A DNA stretch of 64,000 nucleotides from Balneola sp. (GCA_017640785.1 JAEPPZ010000006.1:124001-188000), one strand, 5' to 3'. Shown: positions 1 through 9,046, counted from the first letter of the stretch. The notes: generated from the sequence alone by a model not told the origin. Numbers and translations: made by a program.

Positions 1-1
1 G

Positions 2-1822
2 GATAATAAAAAACTGGAAACGTTCCTTCGCAGAAATGGCTTCCCAGAAAAGTACACTGCAAAGAGTGTTAAAGCGGATGTCGAGAATGGAAAATATAAG
101 CCAAAAGCTTTAGGTGAATTTCTTGGAGATGCGAATGCTGCACTTTTCAACACCAGTATCAAGGGTTTGGAAGTGTATCGTTCTGATGATGGCGGAGAAA
201 GCTGGAATATCACTCATGATTACGAAATTCCGGGTGTTTATAATACCTATGGATATTATTTCGGAGAGATTAGAGTTGATCCAAATGATGAGAATATAAT
301 CTATGCATTAGGGGTTCCTTTCATAAAATCTACCGACGGTGGAAAAAGCTGGACACGAAAAGCAGCTAACGATCCTGTTCACGCAGATCAACAAGCACTG
401 TGGATAGACCCGAACGATTCTGAGCATATACTTTTAGGTAACGATGGTGGGTTGTATGAAAGTCATGACGGAGGTGAAAATTTCATTCATCACAATTCTG
501 AAGCTGTAGGCCAATTTTATACTGTAAGTGTAGATATGGAAAAACCTTATAATATCTATGGAGGATTACAAGATAATGGCACTTTTGTTGGACCTTCTAC
601 CTCCACACCAAATAGAAACAGACCTTGGGAAAGATTGTTTGGTGGAGATGGTATGCATGTTTTTGCTAATCCGAATAATGCAGATCTAGTTTATGTAGGT
701 TTCCAATACGGAAATTACTTTCGTTTAGACAGAGATAAAGGAACTTCTTCCCGAATTACTCCACGCCATGAAGTTGGAGAACCACGCTACCGCTACAACT
801 GGAATACACCTGTAAACCTAAGTCATCATAATCCTGATGTGGTTTATTTCGGATCTCAAAAGCTAAGCAGGTCTTTAGATAGAGGTGAAACATGGACGGC
901 AATCAGTCCTGATCTCACTAATGATCATCCGAATGGAAATGTCCCCTACTCTACTATAACCACAATTGCAGAATCCCCTTTAGACTTCAATCAAATTTGG
1001 GTTGGTACAGATGATGGTAATATTCAACTAACACGAGATGGTGGTGCCAGCTGGATCAATGTAACCGGAAGCATTCCTAAAGATCTCTGGGTAAGTGAAG
1101 TTCACGCTTCTGTTCATGACAAAGGAACAGCATACGTTTCTCTTAATGGATATCGTTTCGATGATTTTGATACTTACCTATATAAAACAACTGATTTCGG
1201 CAAAACATGGAAATCTTTGAAAGGTAATCTTCCAAATGAGGTCGCTAATGTGATTGTTCAGGATCCTGTAGTTCCTTCCATTCTTTATGCAGGATTGGAT
1301 CATGGCACTTACATCAGTTTCAATGATGGTAACGAATGGCATTATCTGAACCAACTTCCTAATGTGGCAAGCTATGATATGGTTGTTCATCCTCGTGAAC
1401 ATGAACTGGTTATTGGTACACACGGTAGAAGTATCTGGGTAATGGACGTTAAACCTCTTCATAAACTCTCTAAAAGAATAAATGAAAAGGTAACCGGATT
1501 TTCACCGGAAGACATTCGTTACTCAAACAGATGGGGATCTCAGTTTGCACCATATAGAGAACCTTTTAATCCGAGTGTGGATCTGATGTATTTCGTTTCA
1601 AACAAAAATGGAGATTCAGTCGAAATATCCGTTAAAAATAAAGAAGACAACAAAGTATTCACTACTAAACAGAGTGCTGAATATGGTTTTAATGTATTTG
1701 AATGGGATTTGGTAATTGATACAGATAGAGACGGTAATAAATCTTACATTCAGAAAGGTGAATACACCATCGAATACAAAGTTGGAAGATCAATACATAT
1801 TACAAGTTTCAATGTTAAATAG
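2..1822 (+). CDS. BNR/Asp-box (sortilin/VPS10-like) repeat protein, 5'-truncated by window edge
   Basis: The reading frame is open from base 2 to the TAG at 1820-1822, so about 606 C-terminal residues are present and the start lies outside the window. Repeated Asp-box motifs are visible: SDDGGESW near 181-204, then STDGGKSW, SHDGGENF, TRDGGASW and TTDFGKTW. These turns are typical of six- to ten-bladed beta-propellers of the BNR/VPS10/sialidase-like fold. Proteins of this kind in Bacteroidota are usually about 1000 residues, secreted, and annotated as glycosyl hydrolase or sortilin-like, often without a proven activity. The end of the fragment looks like an Ig-like domain (residues with a GEYTIEYKVG pattern) and no sorting domain follows. 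The stop overlaps the start of the next gene. Enzyme activity is not supported; the propeller fold is fairly sure. Confidence 0.85.
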   Translation, partial: DNKKLETFLRRNGFPEKYTAKSVKADVENGKYKPKALGEFLGDANAALFNTSIKGLEVYRSDDGGESWNITHDYEIPGVYNTYGYYFGEIRVDPNDENIIYALGVPFIKSTDGGKSWTRKAANDPVHADQQALWIDPNDSEHILLGNDGGLYESHDGGENFIHHNSEAVGQFYTVSVDMEKPYNIYGGLQDNGTFVGPSTSTPNRNRPWERLFGGDGMHVFANPNNADLVYVGFQYGNYFRLDRDKGTSSRITPRHEVGEPRYRYNWNTPVNLSHHNPDVVYFGSQKLSRSLDRGETWTAISPDLTNDHPNGNVPYSTITTIAESPLDFNQIWVGTDDGNIQLTRDGGASWINVTGSIPKDLWVSEVHASVHDKGTAYVSLNGYRFDDFDTYLYKTTDFGKTWKSLKGNLPNEVANVIVQDPVVPSILYAGLDHGTYISFNDGNEWHYLNQLPNVASYDMVVHPREHELVIGTHGRSIWVMDVKPLHKLSKRINEKVTGFSPEDIRYSNRWGSQFAPYREPFNPSVDLMYFVSNKNGDSVEISVKNKEDNKVFTTKQSAEYGFNVFEWDLVIDTDRDGNKSYIQKGEYTIEYKVGRSIHITSFNVK

Positions 1823-2288
1823 ACTATGCCTGATTACCCTCTCCATCATGTTGTTGAATGCATGTGGAGAGCCTGAAAAAAAGAAGAACCCTACTGAAAC
1901 CAAAGGACGTGTTCTTGAATACACAAATACACTTTCTTTTTTAAGTGCTGATGGAGAAGTCGTTTCGACGCTCAGATTTGTGAAAGCTGATAATGAAGCT
2001 GAACGAAATCAAGGTTTAATGGACGTAAATTCCATGCCTTCTGACGCGGGAATGGTTTTTTACTTTGATACTGAAGAGCCTCAGAGCTTCTATATGATGA
2101 ACACCCCTCTTTCGCTCGACATCATGTACGTAAATGCTGACAGTGTGATTGTGAATATATATAAGAGCACAACACCGTTTTCTTCAAAAACATTACCATC
2201 GGGAGAGCCTGCTAAGTATGTTGTAGAGACAAATGCAGGATACAGCATTTCCAATGATATTAAAGAAGGAATGAAAGTCCGGTTTTGA
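1812..2288 (+). CDS. DUF192 family lipoprotein
   Basis: This is a 158-residue protein. The ATG at 1812 lies inside the end of the preceding gene (11-nt overlap), which suggests translational coupling. I chose this start over an in-frame ATG at 1716 because it gives a lipoprotein signal: a short charged start, a hydrophobic stretch, then LLNAC, so the mature protein would be lipidated at Cys. The rest matches the DUF192 pattern: a QGLMDV element, GMVFYFD, a SFYMMNTPLSLDI stretch and a late YVVETNAG. DUF192 proteins are small beta-barrels of unknown biochemical function that often carry signal peptides. The family call is confident; the role is unknown. Confidence 0.85.
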   Translation: MLNRLCLITLSIMLLNACGEPEKKKNPTETKGRVLEYTNTLSFLSADGEVVSTLRFVKADNEAERNQGLMDVNSMPSDAGMVFYFDTEEPQSFYMMNTPLSLDIMYVNADSVIVNIYKSTTPFSSKTLPSGEPAKYVVETNAGYSISNDIKEGMKVRF

Positions 2289-2300
2289 GCCGATGTTTTA

Positions 2301-2334
2301 AAATCCGGTTTAAGTTATGAACCGGATTTTTTCA
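2301..2334. terminator. Intrinsic terminator between convergent genes
   Basis: A perfect 10-bp stem (2301-2310 with 2320-2329, AAATCCGGTT/AACCGGATTT) closes a 9-base loop and is followed by T residues on the plus strand. The left side is TTTTAAAAT, so the element can also end leftward transcription of fbp. It lies exactly between the convergent DUF192 and fbp genes. Confidence 0.85.
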
Positions 2335-2341
2335 ACTATAC

Positions 2342-3382
2342 TCAGACTTCTACTTCTGCTTCTTCCTTGTCTGCAAACTCGTGTAAAAAATCCATTACGT
2401 GAGTTACATTCTCTTTTGAACCAATATAAATTGGAGTTTGCTGATGAATGGCTGTTGGCTCTATTTCCATTATTCGTTGATGTCCGTCTGTTGCCATACC
2501 TCCTGCCTGCTCAATAATAAAACTAAGTGGGTTACACTCATACATCAGTCTTAGTTTACCATTCGGATAACGCTTACTATGCGGATAGATAAAAATCCCG
2601 CCTTTGATCAATGTTCTGTGAAGATCGGCTACCATCGAACCAATATATCTTGCTGAATACGGTCTTCCCGATTCCGGGTCATCTTCCTGGCAATACTTTA
2701 TGTACTTTTTTAGTCCAAGTTCCCAAGAATTATAACTTCCTTCATTGATGCTGTAGATCTTTCCATGATCAGGGATCTGAACTTTACGATCACTCAGAAT
2801 AAACTCGCCTAAACTTGGATCAAGAGTAAACAAACTAACATTTAAACCTGTTGTATACGCCAAAGTAGTACTGGAACCATATAACACATATCCGGCAGCC
2901 ACTTGCTTAATTCCCGGCTGTAGTGCGTCTTCTTCTCTTAAAGTTTGATCAAAGCGTGGCTCTCTCATATAAATTGAAAAAATACTACCTATCGATACAT
3001 TTACATCGATATTAGAAGAACCATCCAAAGGATCCATATACACAATGTATTTTCCACCGGAACTACTTAACTGAACAATACCGTCATTTTCTTCAGAAAT
3101 AACCATACAAGTTATACCGGAACGTTCAAGAGCAGAAATAAGCTGAGAATCAGCAAAAAGATCCAGCTTCTTTACAGACTCGCCATGGATATTCGTTGAA
3201 CCATCATAACCTAAAATATTGGTAATACCTGCTTTGTTAACCTCACGGGAAATAATTTTTGCAGCAAGGCTGATATCTCTTAACAATTGCGAAAGCTCCC
3301 CTGTAGCTCCCGGAAATCTGTTCTGTGCCTGAATTATAAATTCTTCAAGCGTTACAAGCCTATCTTCTTTTTGTGTAGTCAT
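2342..3382 (-). CDS. fbp: Fructose-1,6-bisphosphatase, class I
   Basis: The 346-residue protein hydrolyses fructose 1,6-bisphosphate to fructose 6-phosphate in gluconeogenesis, in the cytoplasm. The metal-binding MDPLDGSSN motif is at residues 116-124, and the N-terminal GYDGSTNIHGE stretch and the substrate-side YSARYIGSMVADLHR and YPHSKRYPNGKLR elements are all present. The length matches class I enzymes (about 330-340). The ATG at 3382 has no competing start. It is the last gene of a leftward series (DUF883 protein, prfB, coaE, fbp), separated from coaE by 66 bases, and ends in front of a bidirectional hairpin terminator. Nothing looks unusual. Confidence 0.97.
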   Translation of the reverse strand: MTTQKEDRLVTLEEFIIQAQNRFPGATGELSQLLRDISLAAKIISREVNKAGITNILGYDGSTNIHGESVKKLDLFADSQLISALERSGITCMVISEENDGIVQLSSSGGKYIVYMDPLDGSSNIDVNVSIGSIFSIYMREPRFDQTLREEDALQPGIKQVAAGYVLYGSSTTLAYTTGLNVSLFTLDPSLGEFILSDRKVQIPDHGKIYSINEGSYNSWELGLKKYIKYCQEDDPESGRPYSARYIGSMVADLHRTLIKGGIFIYPHSKRYPNGKLRLMYECNPLSFIIEQAGGMATDGHQRIMEIEPTAIHQQTPIYIGSKENVTHVMDFLHEFADKEEAEVEV

Positions 3383-3448
3383 TATCCCTAATAAATTATT
3401 TGGAAGCGCTTTTCTGTAATATATGAATGTTTTTTAGTCAATTTCCTT

Positions 3449-4042
3449 TTAAAATTTCCTAATCTCTTTCAGAAGCGATCCTGCTTTTTCCTTTAATTCG
3501 GTAACGCCTTCATCGTTTGTGACTACAAAGTCTGCTAAATCTCTGAGAGTAGAGAAATCTTGTTGTGCTGAAATCCGTCCTTCTACTTTTTTTCTGTCAG
3601 AATTATCTCTCTCTACAACACGCTCCGTTCTTTGTTGTTCATCCGCTTCAACAAGCACAACATAATCGAGATCTTCAGGTCTTCCATGCTGTAAAAGAAT
3701 AGCCGCTTCTTTAACAAATACATCTACTCCTTCTCTCTCTTTTTGGGTGGATATCTCTTCTACTTTATCCCAAAGAACAGGATGAACCAAGCGATTCAGT
3801 TCTGAAACTCTGCCTTTTTCAAAAGCTTCCTGAGCCAGATAATATCGATTGAGACTGCCATCTTCATGATAAGCCTCATCTCCAAAAACAGATTTTATCT
3901 TCTTTACGAGTTCCTCATCTGTAACCATAAGTTCTTTGGCCAGATCATCTGCATAAACCATAAATGCACCTAATCTTTCCCATTCTTTGCATAGAGTAGT
4001 TTTACCTGAACCAATTCCTCCGGTTACTCCTACCCTGATCAT
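3449..4042 (-). CDS. coaE: Dephospho-CoA kinase
   Basis: The 197-residue protein carries out the last step of coenzyme A synthesis, ATP-dependent phosphorylation of the 3'-hydroxyl of dephospho-CoA. The P-loop GGIGSGKT is at residues 8-15, followed by the family's YADDLAKEL element and a VHPVLWDKV stretch; the lid region contains ERVVERDNSDR. The length is normal for CoaE (about 200). It begins 2 bases after the stop of prfB, so the two are almost certainly co-transcribed and perhaps translationally coupled. Confidence 0.95.
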   Translation of the reverse strand: MIRVGVTGGIGSGKTTLCKEWERLGAFMVYADDLAKELMVTDEELVKKIKSVFGDEAYHEDGSLNRYYLAQEAFEKGRVSELNRLVHPVLWDKVEEISTQKEREGVDVFVKEAAILLQHGRPEDLDYVVLVEADEQQRTERVVERDNSDRKKVEGRISAQQDFSTLRDLADFVVTNDEGVTELKEKAGSLLKEIRKF

Positions 4043-4044
4043 GA

Positions 4045-5161
4045 TTACTGAGGCTGCGTTGAAATGGTTAGCAGATACGCTTTTATGAATTCATCCAAAT
4101 CTCCATCCATAACTCCGTTTACATTGGATGTTTCGTGATTGGTTCTGTGATCCTTTACGCGCTGATCATCAAATACATAACTTCTGATCTGAGATCCCCA
4201 CTCATTCTTTCCTTTGGAGCCTTCAAGCTTAGCTTTTTCTTCTTCCTGAATTTCCTTTTCCAACTCATAGATTCTGGACTTCAATAAGACCATAGCTTTC
4301 TCTCTGTTCTGTAGCTGAGAACGCTCCTGCTGACATTCAGCAACTACCTTCTCTATCCTGCCATCAGAAAGCTCACCTTCCCAGATCAAACGTACTCCGG
4401 TTTCAACTTTGTTCACATTCTGTCCACCGGCACCACTGGAATGGAAACGCTGAAGTTCAACTTCACTTTCATTAATGTTCACTTCAATAGAATCATCGAT
4501 CAAAGGCGAAACAAAAACAGAACAAAAAGAAGTGTGTCTTCTTGCATTACTGTCGAATGGAGAAACTCTTACTAAACGATGAACACCGCTTTCTGCTTTC
4601 AAAAAACCGTATGCATTGGTTCCCTGTACTTCGATAGTCGCTGATTTTAATCCTGCAACATCTCCATCCTGATAGTCGATATTAGAAACCTTGAAGTCAT
4701 TCTTCTCAGCCCAGCGAACATACATTCTGTATAACATCTGTGCCCAATCCTGACTTTCCGTTCCTCCGGCTCCGGGATTGAAAGTTACCACCGCGTCTCT
4801 CTGATCATCCGGACCATTGAGCATATTTCGCAACTCCAATGCTTCCAGCTTATTCTCAAGCTTTGCATATTCTGCTTCGATCTCGCTTTCAACATCTTCA
4901 CCCATTTCTTCAAATTCAAGAAACACATTGATGCTGTCACGCAGATCATTAAGATCATCCCAGGATTCTACCAGACCTTTTTCATTATCCATCTGCTTCA
5001 TAACTGCCTGTGCAGAAGTTGGATCATTCCAAAATTCAGGATCCTGAGTCTTTTCGGTAAGTTCTATTATGCGGACTTTTCTTTTGTCGTAGTCAAAGAT
5101 ACCTCCTGAGCGAATCCACGCGCTCATAGAGTTCATTTAGGTGATCTTTATTAATTCCCAT
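4045..5161 (-). CDS. prfB: Peptide chain release factor 2 (programmed +1 frameshift)
   Basis: RF2 recognises UAA and UGA stop codons and triggers peptide release. The gene is in two frames: a 22-codon first frame starts with ATG at 5161 and ends in an in-frame TGA at 5093-5095; skipping one base at CTT-T continues with GAC TAC into the long frame. The joined protein has 371 residues, and its junction reads LRRYL/DYD, closely matching the E. coli junction LRGYL/DYD. The stop-codon recognition motif SPF is near residue 200 and the catalytic GGQ near 245-247. Reading only the long frame would give a spurious start within it (ATG at 5136). Twelve bases separate it from the upstream DUF883 gene. 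Confidence 0.97.
5092..5107 (-). promoter_or_regulatory. prfB programmed +1 frameshift site
   Basis: On the minus strand the sequence is AGGAGGTATCTTTGAC. It holds an internal Shine-Dalgarno-like AGGAGG (5102-5107), a three-base spacer, the slippery CTT, the TGA stop and a following C. This is the textbook RF2 autoregulatory site: low RF2 slows termination at UGA and favours the shift. Confidence 0.97.
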
Positions 5162-5173
5162 TCGTTCAGTTAA

Positions 5174-5434
5174 TTAGTCTTTTCCGCCTCTGGTAAGCAA
5201 CACACCCAGAAATAGTCCGGCTACAAATGCCACTCCTAAACCCTGCTCAGGATTTGCTCTAACGTACCGGCGAGCATTTCTGTATTCATGCCGCAATTCT
5301 CTTTCCAGGCGGTCTTTTTCGTATTGAAGTCTGTCCAGAGCTTTATCATAACTTTCTATAGCTTTTTGCTCCAGAATATCTCCGGCTTTTTCCAGCCCTT
5401 GTTCAATTTTTTTCTTTCTTTCTGTAGTATCCAT
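5174..5434 (-). CDS. DUF883 (ElaB/YqjD-like) membrane-anchored helical protein
   Basis: The 86-residue protein has a long charged, probably coiled-coil region (about residues 1-58, rich in Lys, Glu and Arg). It ends with YVRANPEQ followed by a hydrophobic segment (about 65-80) rich in Gly and Leu and a basic tail. This is the DUF883 layout; E. coli members are inner-membrane proteins that associate with ribosomes. The ATG at 5432-5434 follows an AT-rich region shared with the divergent btaA gene. It stands 12 bases upstream of prfB, so it probably heads the prfB-coaE-fbp operon. A ribosome link is inferred from the family and the neighbour only. Confidence 0.75.
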   Translation of the reverse strand: MDTTERKKKIEQGLEKAGDILEQKAIESYDKALDRLQYEKDRLERELRHEYRNARRYVRANPEQGLGVAFVAGLFLGVLLTRGGKD

Positions 5435-5529
5435 GTGATTCCTTTATTGGTTTTAAAAATACAAATTTGACGGCAAATTGTTAGGATGTTTCGGCTGAAC
5501 CTTCCTGAAAAATATGCTAAGTTTATTTA

Positions 5530-6657
5530 ATGAAAAATTCGCTTTCGAATCTTTGGTTTAAATACCTTACGTCTCACTTTCTTATATACAATACCAGCTG
5601 GGAAGATCCCGAAATTGACCGAAATCTAATTAATCTCCGTCCCACCAGTGATCTGTTAATGATAACGAGCGCAGGAGACAATGCGTTCGACTATCTCCTG
5701 GACAACCCGCTTTCCATCAATTGCATCGACATCAACCCATATCAAAACGCACTTTTGGATCTGAAATGTGCACTTTTTGAATTCGGGAGTTTTGAGAAAC
5801 TGAATTCTATGTTTCTGACGGGCAAAACAAGGCACTGCCAATCAATATTCAATGATATAAAGCACCTGCTGAACCCACATTCCCGGAAGTTTTGGAGTAG
5901 CAATATTCATTGGTTTTCCGTGGATAAAGGTTTCTATAATTCAGGTCTAACAGGTTATTTTGCAGGGGTTTTAAATTTTTTGATCAACATAAAGGGTTTA
6001 CGTTCTGCTGTAAATTCTATTATAACTGAAACTTCACCTGATGAAAGAGCCCGAATATTTGAAACAGAAATAGCTCCGGCTCTTTGGCAAGGATTCAGTC
6101 AATATTTCTGGAAGTCCAAACTTATCTTAAGTCTTGCCGGGGTGCCTGATACTCAGCGCAGTAGTATTACCGATCTTAACGAGTATATGAAGACCACACT
6201 ATGGAATTTATTCGTAGAACAAGGTGTCAACAACAACTACTTCTGGAGACTCTATCTGGAAGGAAACTATTCCGAAATTTGTCGACCGAATTATCTTAAA
6301 GAAGAAAACTTTGAACTGATTCGATCTCAACTCCATAGTCTATCTCACTCAACCGGAACTGTGACTGAATTTTTAAATACCTCCACAAAAAAATATTCTC
6401 ATTTTGTGCTATTAGATCATCAGGACTGGCTTGTAGGAAATGGTACCGATCAGCTGGAAAAAGAATGGATCGCTATTCTTAAATCAGCTAAGCCGAAAGC
6501 TAAGATTCTGATGCGATCTGTTCATAAAAATCTGGAATTCTTACCACCGTTCGTTCAAAGTAAAGTTAAGTCTGTCCCAATTTCTCAGGATTATTTATTG
6601 CAAAATGACAGAGTCGGAACCTATCCTTCCACTTTTCTTCTTGAATTAGATGTTTGA
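5530..6657 (+). CDS. btaA: BtaA-like SAM:diacylglycerol 3-amino-3-carboxypropyltransferase (DUF3419)
   Basis: The 375-residue protein carries the family's YNTSWEDPEIDR motif at residues 20-31 and ITSAGDNAFDYLL at about 46-58, followed by INCIDINPYQ, the SAM-binding fold of DUF3419 proteins. BtaA moves the 3-amino-3-carboxypropyl group from S-adenosylmethionine to diacylglycerol to make diacylglyceryl-homoserine, the precursor of the betaine lipid DGTS. The characterised bacterial enzyme is from Rhodobacter sphaeroides and is somewhat longer (about 415). The stop overlaps the next gene, a methyltransferase matching BtaB, by 8 bases. That pairing makes betaine-lipid synthesis the most economical reading. 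Some DUF3419 proteins may have other acceptors. Confidence 0.85.
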   Translation: MKNSLSNLWFKYLTSHFLIYNTSWEDPEIDRNLINLRPTSDLLMITSAGDNAFDYLLDNPLSINCIDINPYQNALLDLKCALFEFGSFEKLNSMFLTGKTRHCQSIFNDIKHLLNPHSRKFWSSNIHWFSVDKGFYNSGLTGYFAGVLNFLINIKGLRSAVNSIITETSPDERARIFETEIAPALWQGFSQYFWKSKLILSLAGVPDTQRSSITDLNEYMKTTLWNLFVEQGVNNNYFWRLYLEGNYSEICRPNYLKEENFELIRSQLHSLSHSTGTVTEFLNTSTKKYSHFVLLDHQDWLVGNGTDQLEKEWIAILKSAKPKAKILMRSVHKNLEFLPPFVQSKVKSVPISQDYLLQNDRVGTYPSTFLLELDV

Positions 6658-7246
6658 TTCTGTAAACTCATATTACAAAGTACATTCCGGGATCTATGAT
6701 CTTACACGTTGGGGAATTCTGTTTGGACGAAATCGTTTGCTTGAATTAATTCCTGACGATTTCCGTCCCCAAAGAATTTTAGATCTGGGTTGTGGAACCG
6801 GAAAGCATCTCATCAAACTAGCCGAAAAGTTCCCTGATGCCAAAATCATTGGAGTTGATGCCTCTAAAGAAATGCTGAACAAAGCTTCCTCAAAAATAAA
6901 ATCCTTTGATCGTATTGAATTAGTTCACACTCCCATCAATACTTATTTAAGCAACTGTGAGCCTTTTGATCTTATCCTGTGCTCTTACTCTATTTCCATG
7001 TTCAGGGATGATCACAATTATTTAGAATTGATACACGATTCATTAACACAAAATGGTCTGGTTGCAATAGTGGATTTTGATCACACTCCTCTAAAATTCT
7101 TTGAACACTGGATGAATCTCAATCATGTTGAAATTTCAGGAAGTTTATTCACCGAGCTAAAAAGCACTTTTCAAGTAACGCGTTTAGAAACCAAAAGTGC
7201 TTATTCAGGGTTATGGAGGTACTCATTTTTTGTAGGCCGACGATAA
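6650..7246 (+). CDS. btaB: BtaB-like SAM-dependent N-methyltransferase
   Basis: This 198-residue class I methyltransferase has motif I LDLGCGTGKH at about residues 44-53, an acidic residue ending beta-2 (IIGVDASKEML) and motif-II-like LILCSYSISMF. It starts inside the last codons of btaA (8-nt overlap), a tight coupling typical of a two-step pathway. BtaB methylates diacylglyceryl-homoserine three times to give DGTS; its size is close to the Rhodobacter enzyme (about 210). By sequence alone it could be another small-molecule methyltransferase, so the specific call rests on the btaA neighbour. It is followed by a 62-base gap before the proline dehydrogenase. Confidence 0.78.
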   Translation: MFDSVNSYYKVHSGIYDLTRWGILFGRNRLLELIPDDFRPQRILDLGCGTGKHLIKLAEKFPDAKIIGVDASKEMLNKASSKIKSFDRIELVHTPINTYLSNCEPFDLILCSYSISMFRDDHNYLELIHDSLTQNGLVAIVDFDHTPLKFFEHWMNLNHVEISGSLFTELKSTFQVTRLETKSAYSGLWRYSFFVGRR

Positions 7247-7308
7247 TGGATTCTATAAAATTTTCATTATCATTGACACGCCCAAAAAGCGCTTTCATTT
7301 TTTAATAC

Positions 7309-8493
7309 ATGCAAGAACTACTCACAAATACTAAAACTGCTTTCAAGTATAAGTCCACTAAGGATCTAAAACTTGCTAAATGGATCTATGGCATTATGCA
7401 TCAATATCCTGATCTGGTTTTGAGTATGAGTCAACTTGGAATGTTTGCCGTGGAATGGAAAATTCCGTTTGCGGATCAAATAGTTTATAACACATTCTAT
7501 AAAGTTTTTTGTGGAGGAAAAGACCTTAAAGACTGTATTTCGGTTGTTGAAAATCTTGCAGAATTTGGCGTTGAAACCGTTCTGGATTACGGAGCTGAAG
7601 CCAAAGATTCCGAAGAAGAATATGAAACGGTAACACAGGAATTTCTTAAAGCTATTCGCTTTGCAGGTAAACACGCTTCCATCCCTCTTATAAGTATGAA
7701 GATCACGGCAATTGCTGATTTTGAGTTGTTGGAAAAGTACAGTAACCCGTCCTCAACGAAATCTCCTCAGGAAGTTATTGACTGGGAACGGGCTATGGCC
7801 AGATTTGATCTAATCTGTAAAACAGCTTACGAAAACGGTACCAGTATTTTTGTGGATGCCGAAGAAAGCTGGATCCAACCTGCTCTGGATACCATGGTCA
7901 TGGAAATGATGAAGTTGTACAACACAGAGGCTCCTGTTCTTTACAACACCTATCAGATGTACTTGAAGAGCTCAAGAGATCGATTGATTTCCCATCATAC
8001 TGAATTAAAGAAAGCTGGTTTGGTTTTGGGGGCAAAGATCGTTCGTGGCGCGTATATGGATAAAGAGTCGAAGCGAGCAGAAGAACTTGGATTGGAAGAT
8101 CCCATATATCCTACCAAAGGTGACACAGACGACGCTTATAACGAAGCGATTCTCTACAGTTTTCAGGAGCGGGATAACATGGCTTTTTGTTGTGCTTCAC
8201 ATAACAGGGAAAGCTGTATCATTTTGCTGGAACTGATTAAAGAAAATAAAGTAGAGAATCATCCCAATATTTCCTTCTGCCAGCTTTATGGAATGAGTGA
8301 CAACCTTACCTTCAATCTGGCTACACAGGGCGTTAGAAGCATGAAATACCTGCCGTACGGTTCTGTTGAAAACACCTTTCCTTATTTGGTTCGCAGAGCT
8401 CACGAAAACACTTCCATCACCAACGACGCTTCCCGTGAATATCTGATGTTAAGCGAAGAACTGGAACGACGGGAAAAAGCGAAAAGAAAATGA
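7309..8493 (+). CDS. Proline dehydrogenase (monofunctional)
   Basis: The 394-residue flavoenzyme would oxidise L-proline to 1-pyrroline-5-carboxylate and pass electrons to the quinone pool. Family hallmarks are visible in the (beta/alpha)8 barrel: VLDYGAEAK (about 91-99), LISMKITAIA (about 127-136), FVDAEESW (181-188), GAKIVRGAYMDKE (241-253) and the C-terminal LVRRAHENT. It lacks the P5C dehydrogenase half of PutA, as is usual in Bacteroidota where the two enzymes are separate genes. No P5C dehydrogenase is in this window. The ATG at 7309 follows an AT-rich leader. Downstream lies an inverted-repeat element. Confidence 0.92.
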   Translation: MQELLTNTKTAFKYKSTKDLKLAKWIYGIMHQYPDLVLSMSQLGMFAVEWKIPFADQIVYNTFYKVFCGGKDLKDCISVVENLAEFGVETVLDYGAEAKDSEEEYETVTQEFLKAIRFAGKHASIPLISMKITAIADFELLEKYSNPSSTKSPQEVIDWERAMARFDLICKTAYENGTSIFVDAEESWIQPALDTMVMEMMKLYNTEAPVLYNTYQMYLKSSRDRLISHHTELKKAGLVLGAKIVRGAYMDKESKRAEELGLEDPIYPTKGDTDDAYNEAILYSFQERDNMAFCCASHNRESCIILLELIKENKVENHPNISFCQLYGMSDNLTFNLATQGVRSMKYLPYGSVENTFPYLVRRAHENTSITNDASREYLMLSEELERREKAKRK

Positions 8494-8497
8494 TTAA

Positions 8498-8584
8498 GAA
8501 TATTGAATATTGAACAGGGAATATTCAATGATGAGTTTTTAGGATACAGACTGTCATCCTGAGCACAACTGCGAAGGATCTGCA
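8498..8584. repeat. Left arm of an inverted intergenic repeat
   Basis: This 87-base arm has two blocks: one beginning GAATATTGAATATTGAA, and one reading TGTCATCCTGAG ... GAAGGATCTGCA. Both blocks recur in reverse complement at 9047-9139 in the same order, with a few mismatches. The second block resembles a short repeat I know to be scattered between genes in Bacteroidota. The arms flank the small lipoprotein gene at 8663-9034. Confidence 0.8.
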
Positions 8585-8662
8585 AATCTGTATTTCAAAC
8601 ATGATTCTTAACTCATTTTATTTATATTGGAAAACCGATATAAAACACAAAAAACACACCTC

Positions 8663-9034
8663 ATGAGAGTATTAAGTTTAATTTTTCTTTTTGGATTCCT
8701 GATCAGTTGTTCTGAGAATCAAACGTTCAGCCCGTCTGAAGATATTGAGTTTGGTGCTCCTTACAGCATTATCAAGACATCTGATATGCCGGCGATCACC
8801 AATGGCATCCTGAATAGCAGAGTTGGTTACAGCGGGTGTAATCCTGATCATGAATTTGAACTTAAAAGTAATACCGATAATTCTGTAACTGAAATCTGGC
8901 TGTTTAAAAAAACCTCTCAACAATGTGAAGCCTATTTTGAGGAAGAAAGAGAATTTACACTATCCGAAAGCATCCTTAGATCCGATAAAATCATTCTGAT
9001 CACTCCGAGCGAAGAAAGAATTTCTCTTAAGTAG
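8663..9034 (+). CDS. Small lipoprotein of unknown function
   Basis: The 123-residue protein starts at the ATG at 8663, which gives MRVLSLIFLFGFLISC, a clear lipoprotein signal with Cys at residue 16; an ATG at 8627 would put a polar extension in front of it. The mature part has two further cysteines (one in SGCNPDHEFEL, one in QQCEAYF) that could pair, and alternating hydrophobic stretches that suggest beta structure. I do not recognise a family. The gene stands alone, inside a pair of inverted repeats, between the rightward proline dehydrogenase gene and a leftward ABC transporter gene. Confidence 0.7.
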   Translation: MRVLSLIFLFGFLISCSENQTFSPSEDIEFGAPYSIIKTSDMPAITNGILNSRVGYSGCNPDHEFELKSNTDNSVTEIWLFKKTSQQCEAYFEEEREFTLSESILRSDKIILITPSEERISLK

Positions 9035-9046
9035 AAAATTAAACTG

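Noticed and set aside
7273..7308. TTGACA before the proline dehydrogenase gene as a sigma-70 -35 box
   Set aside because: No -10 box stands at a suitable distance; the start codon is too near.
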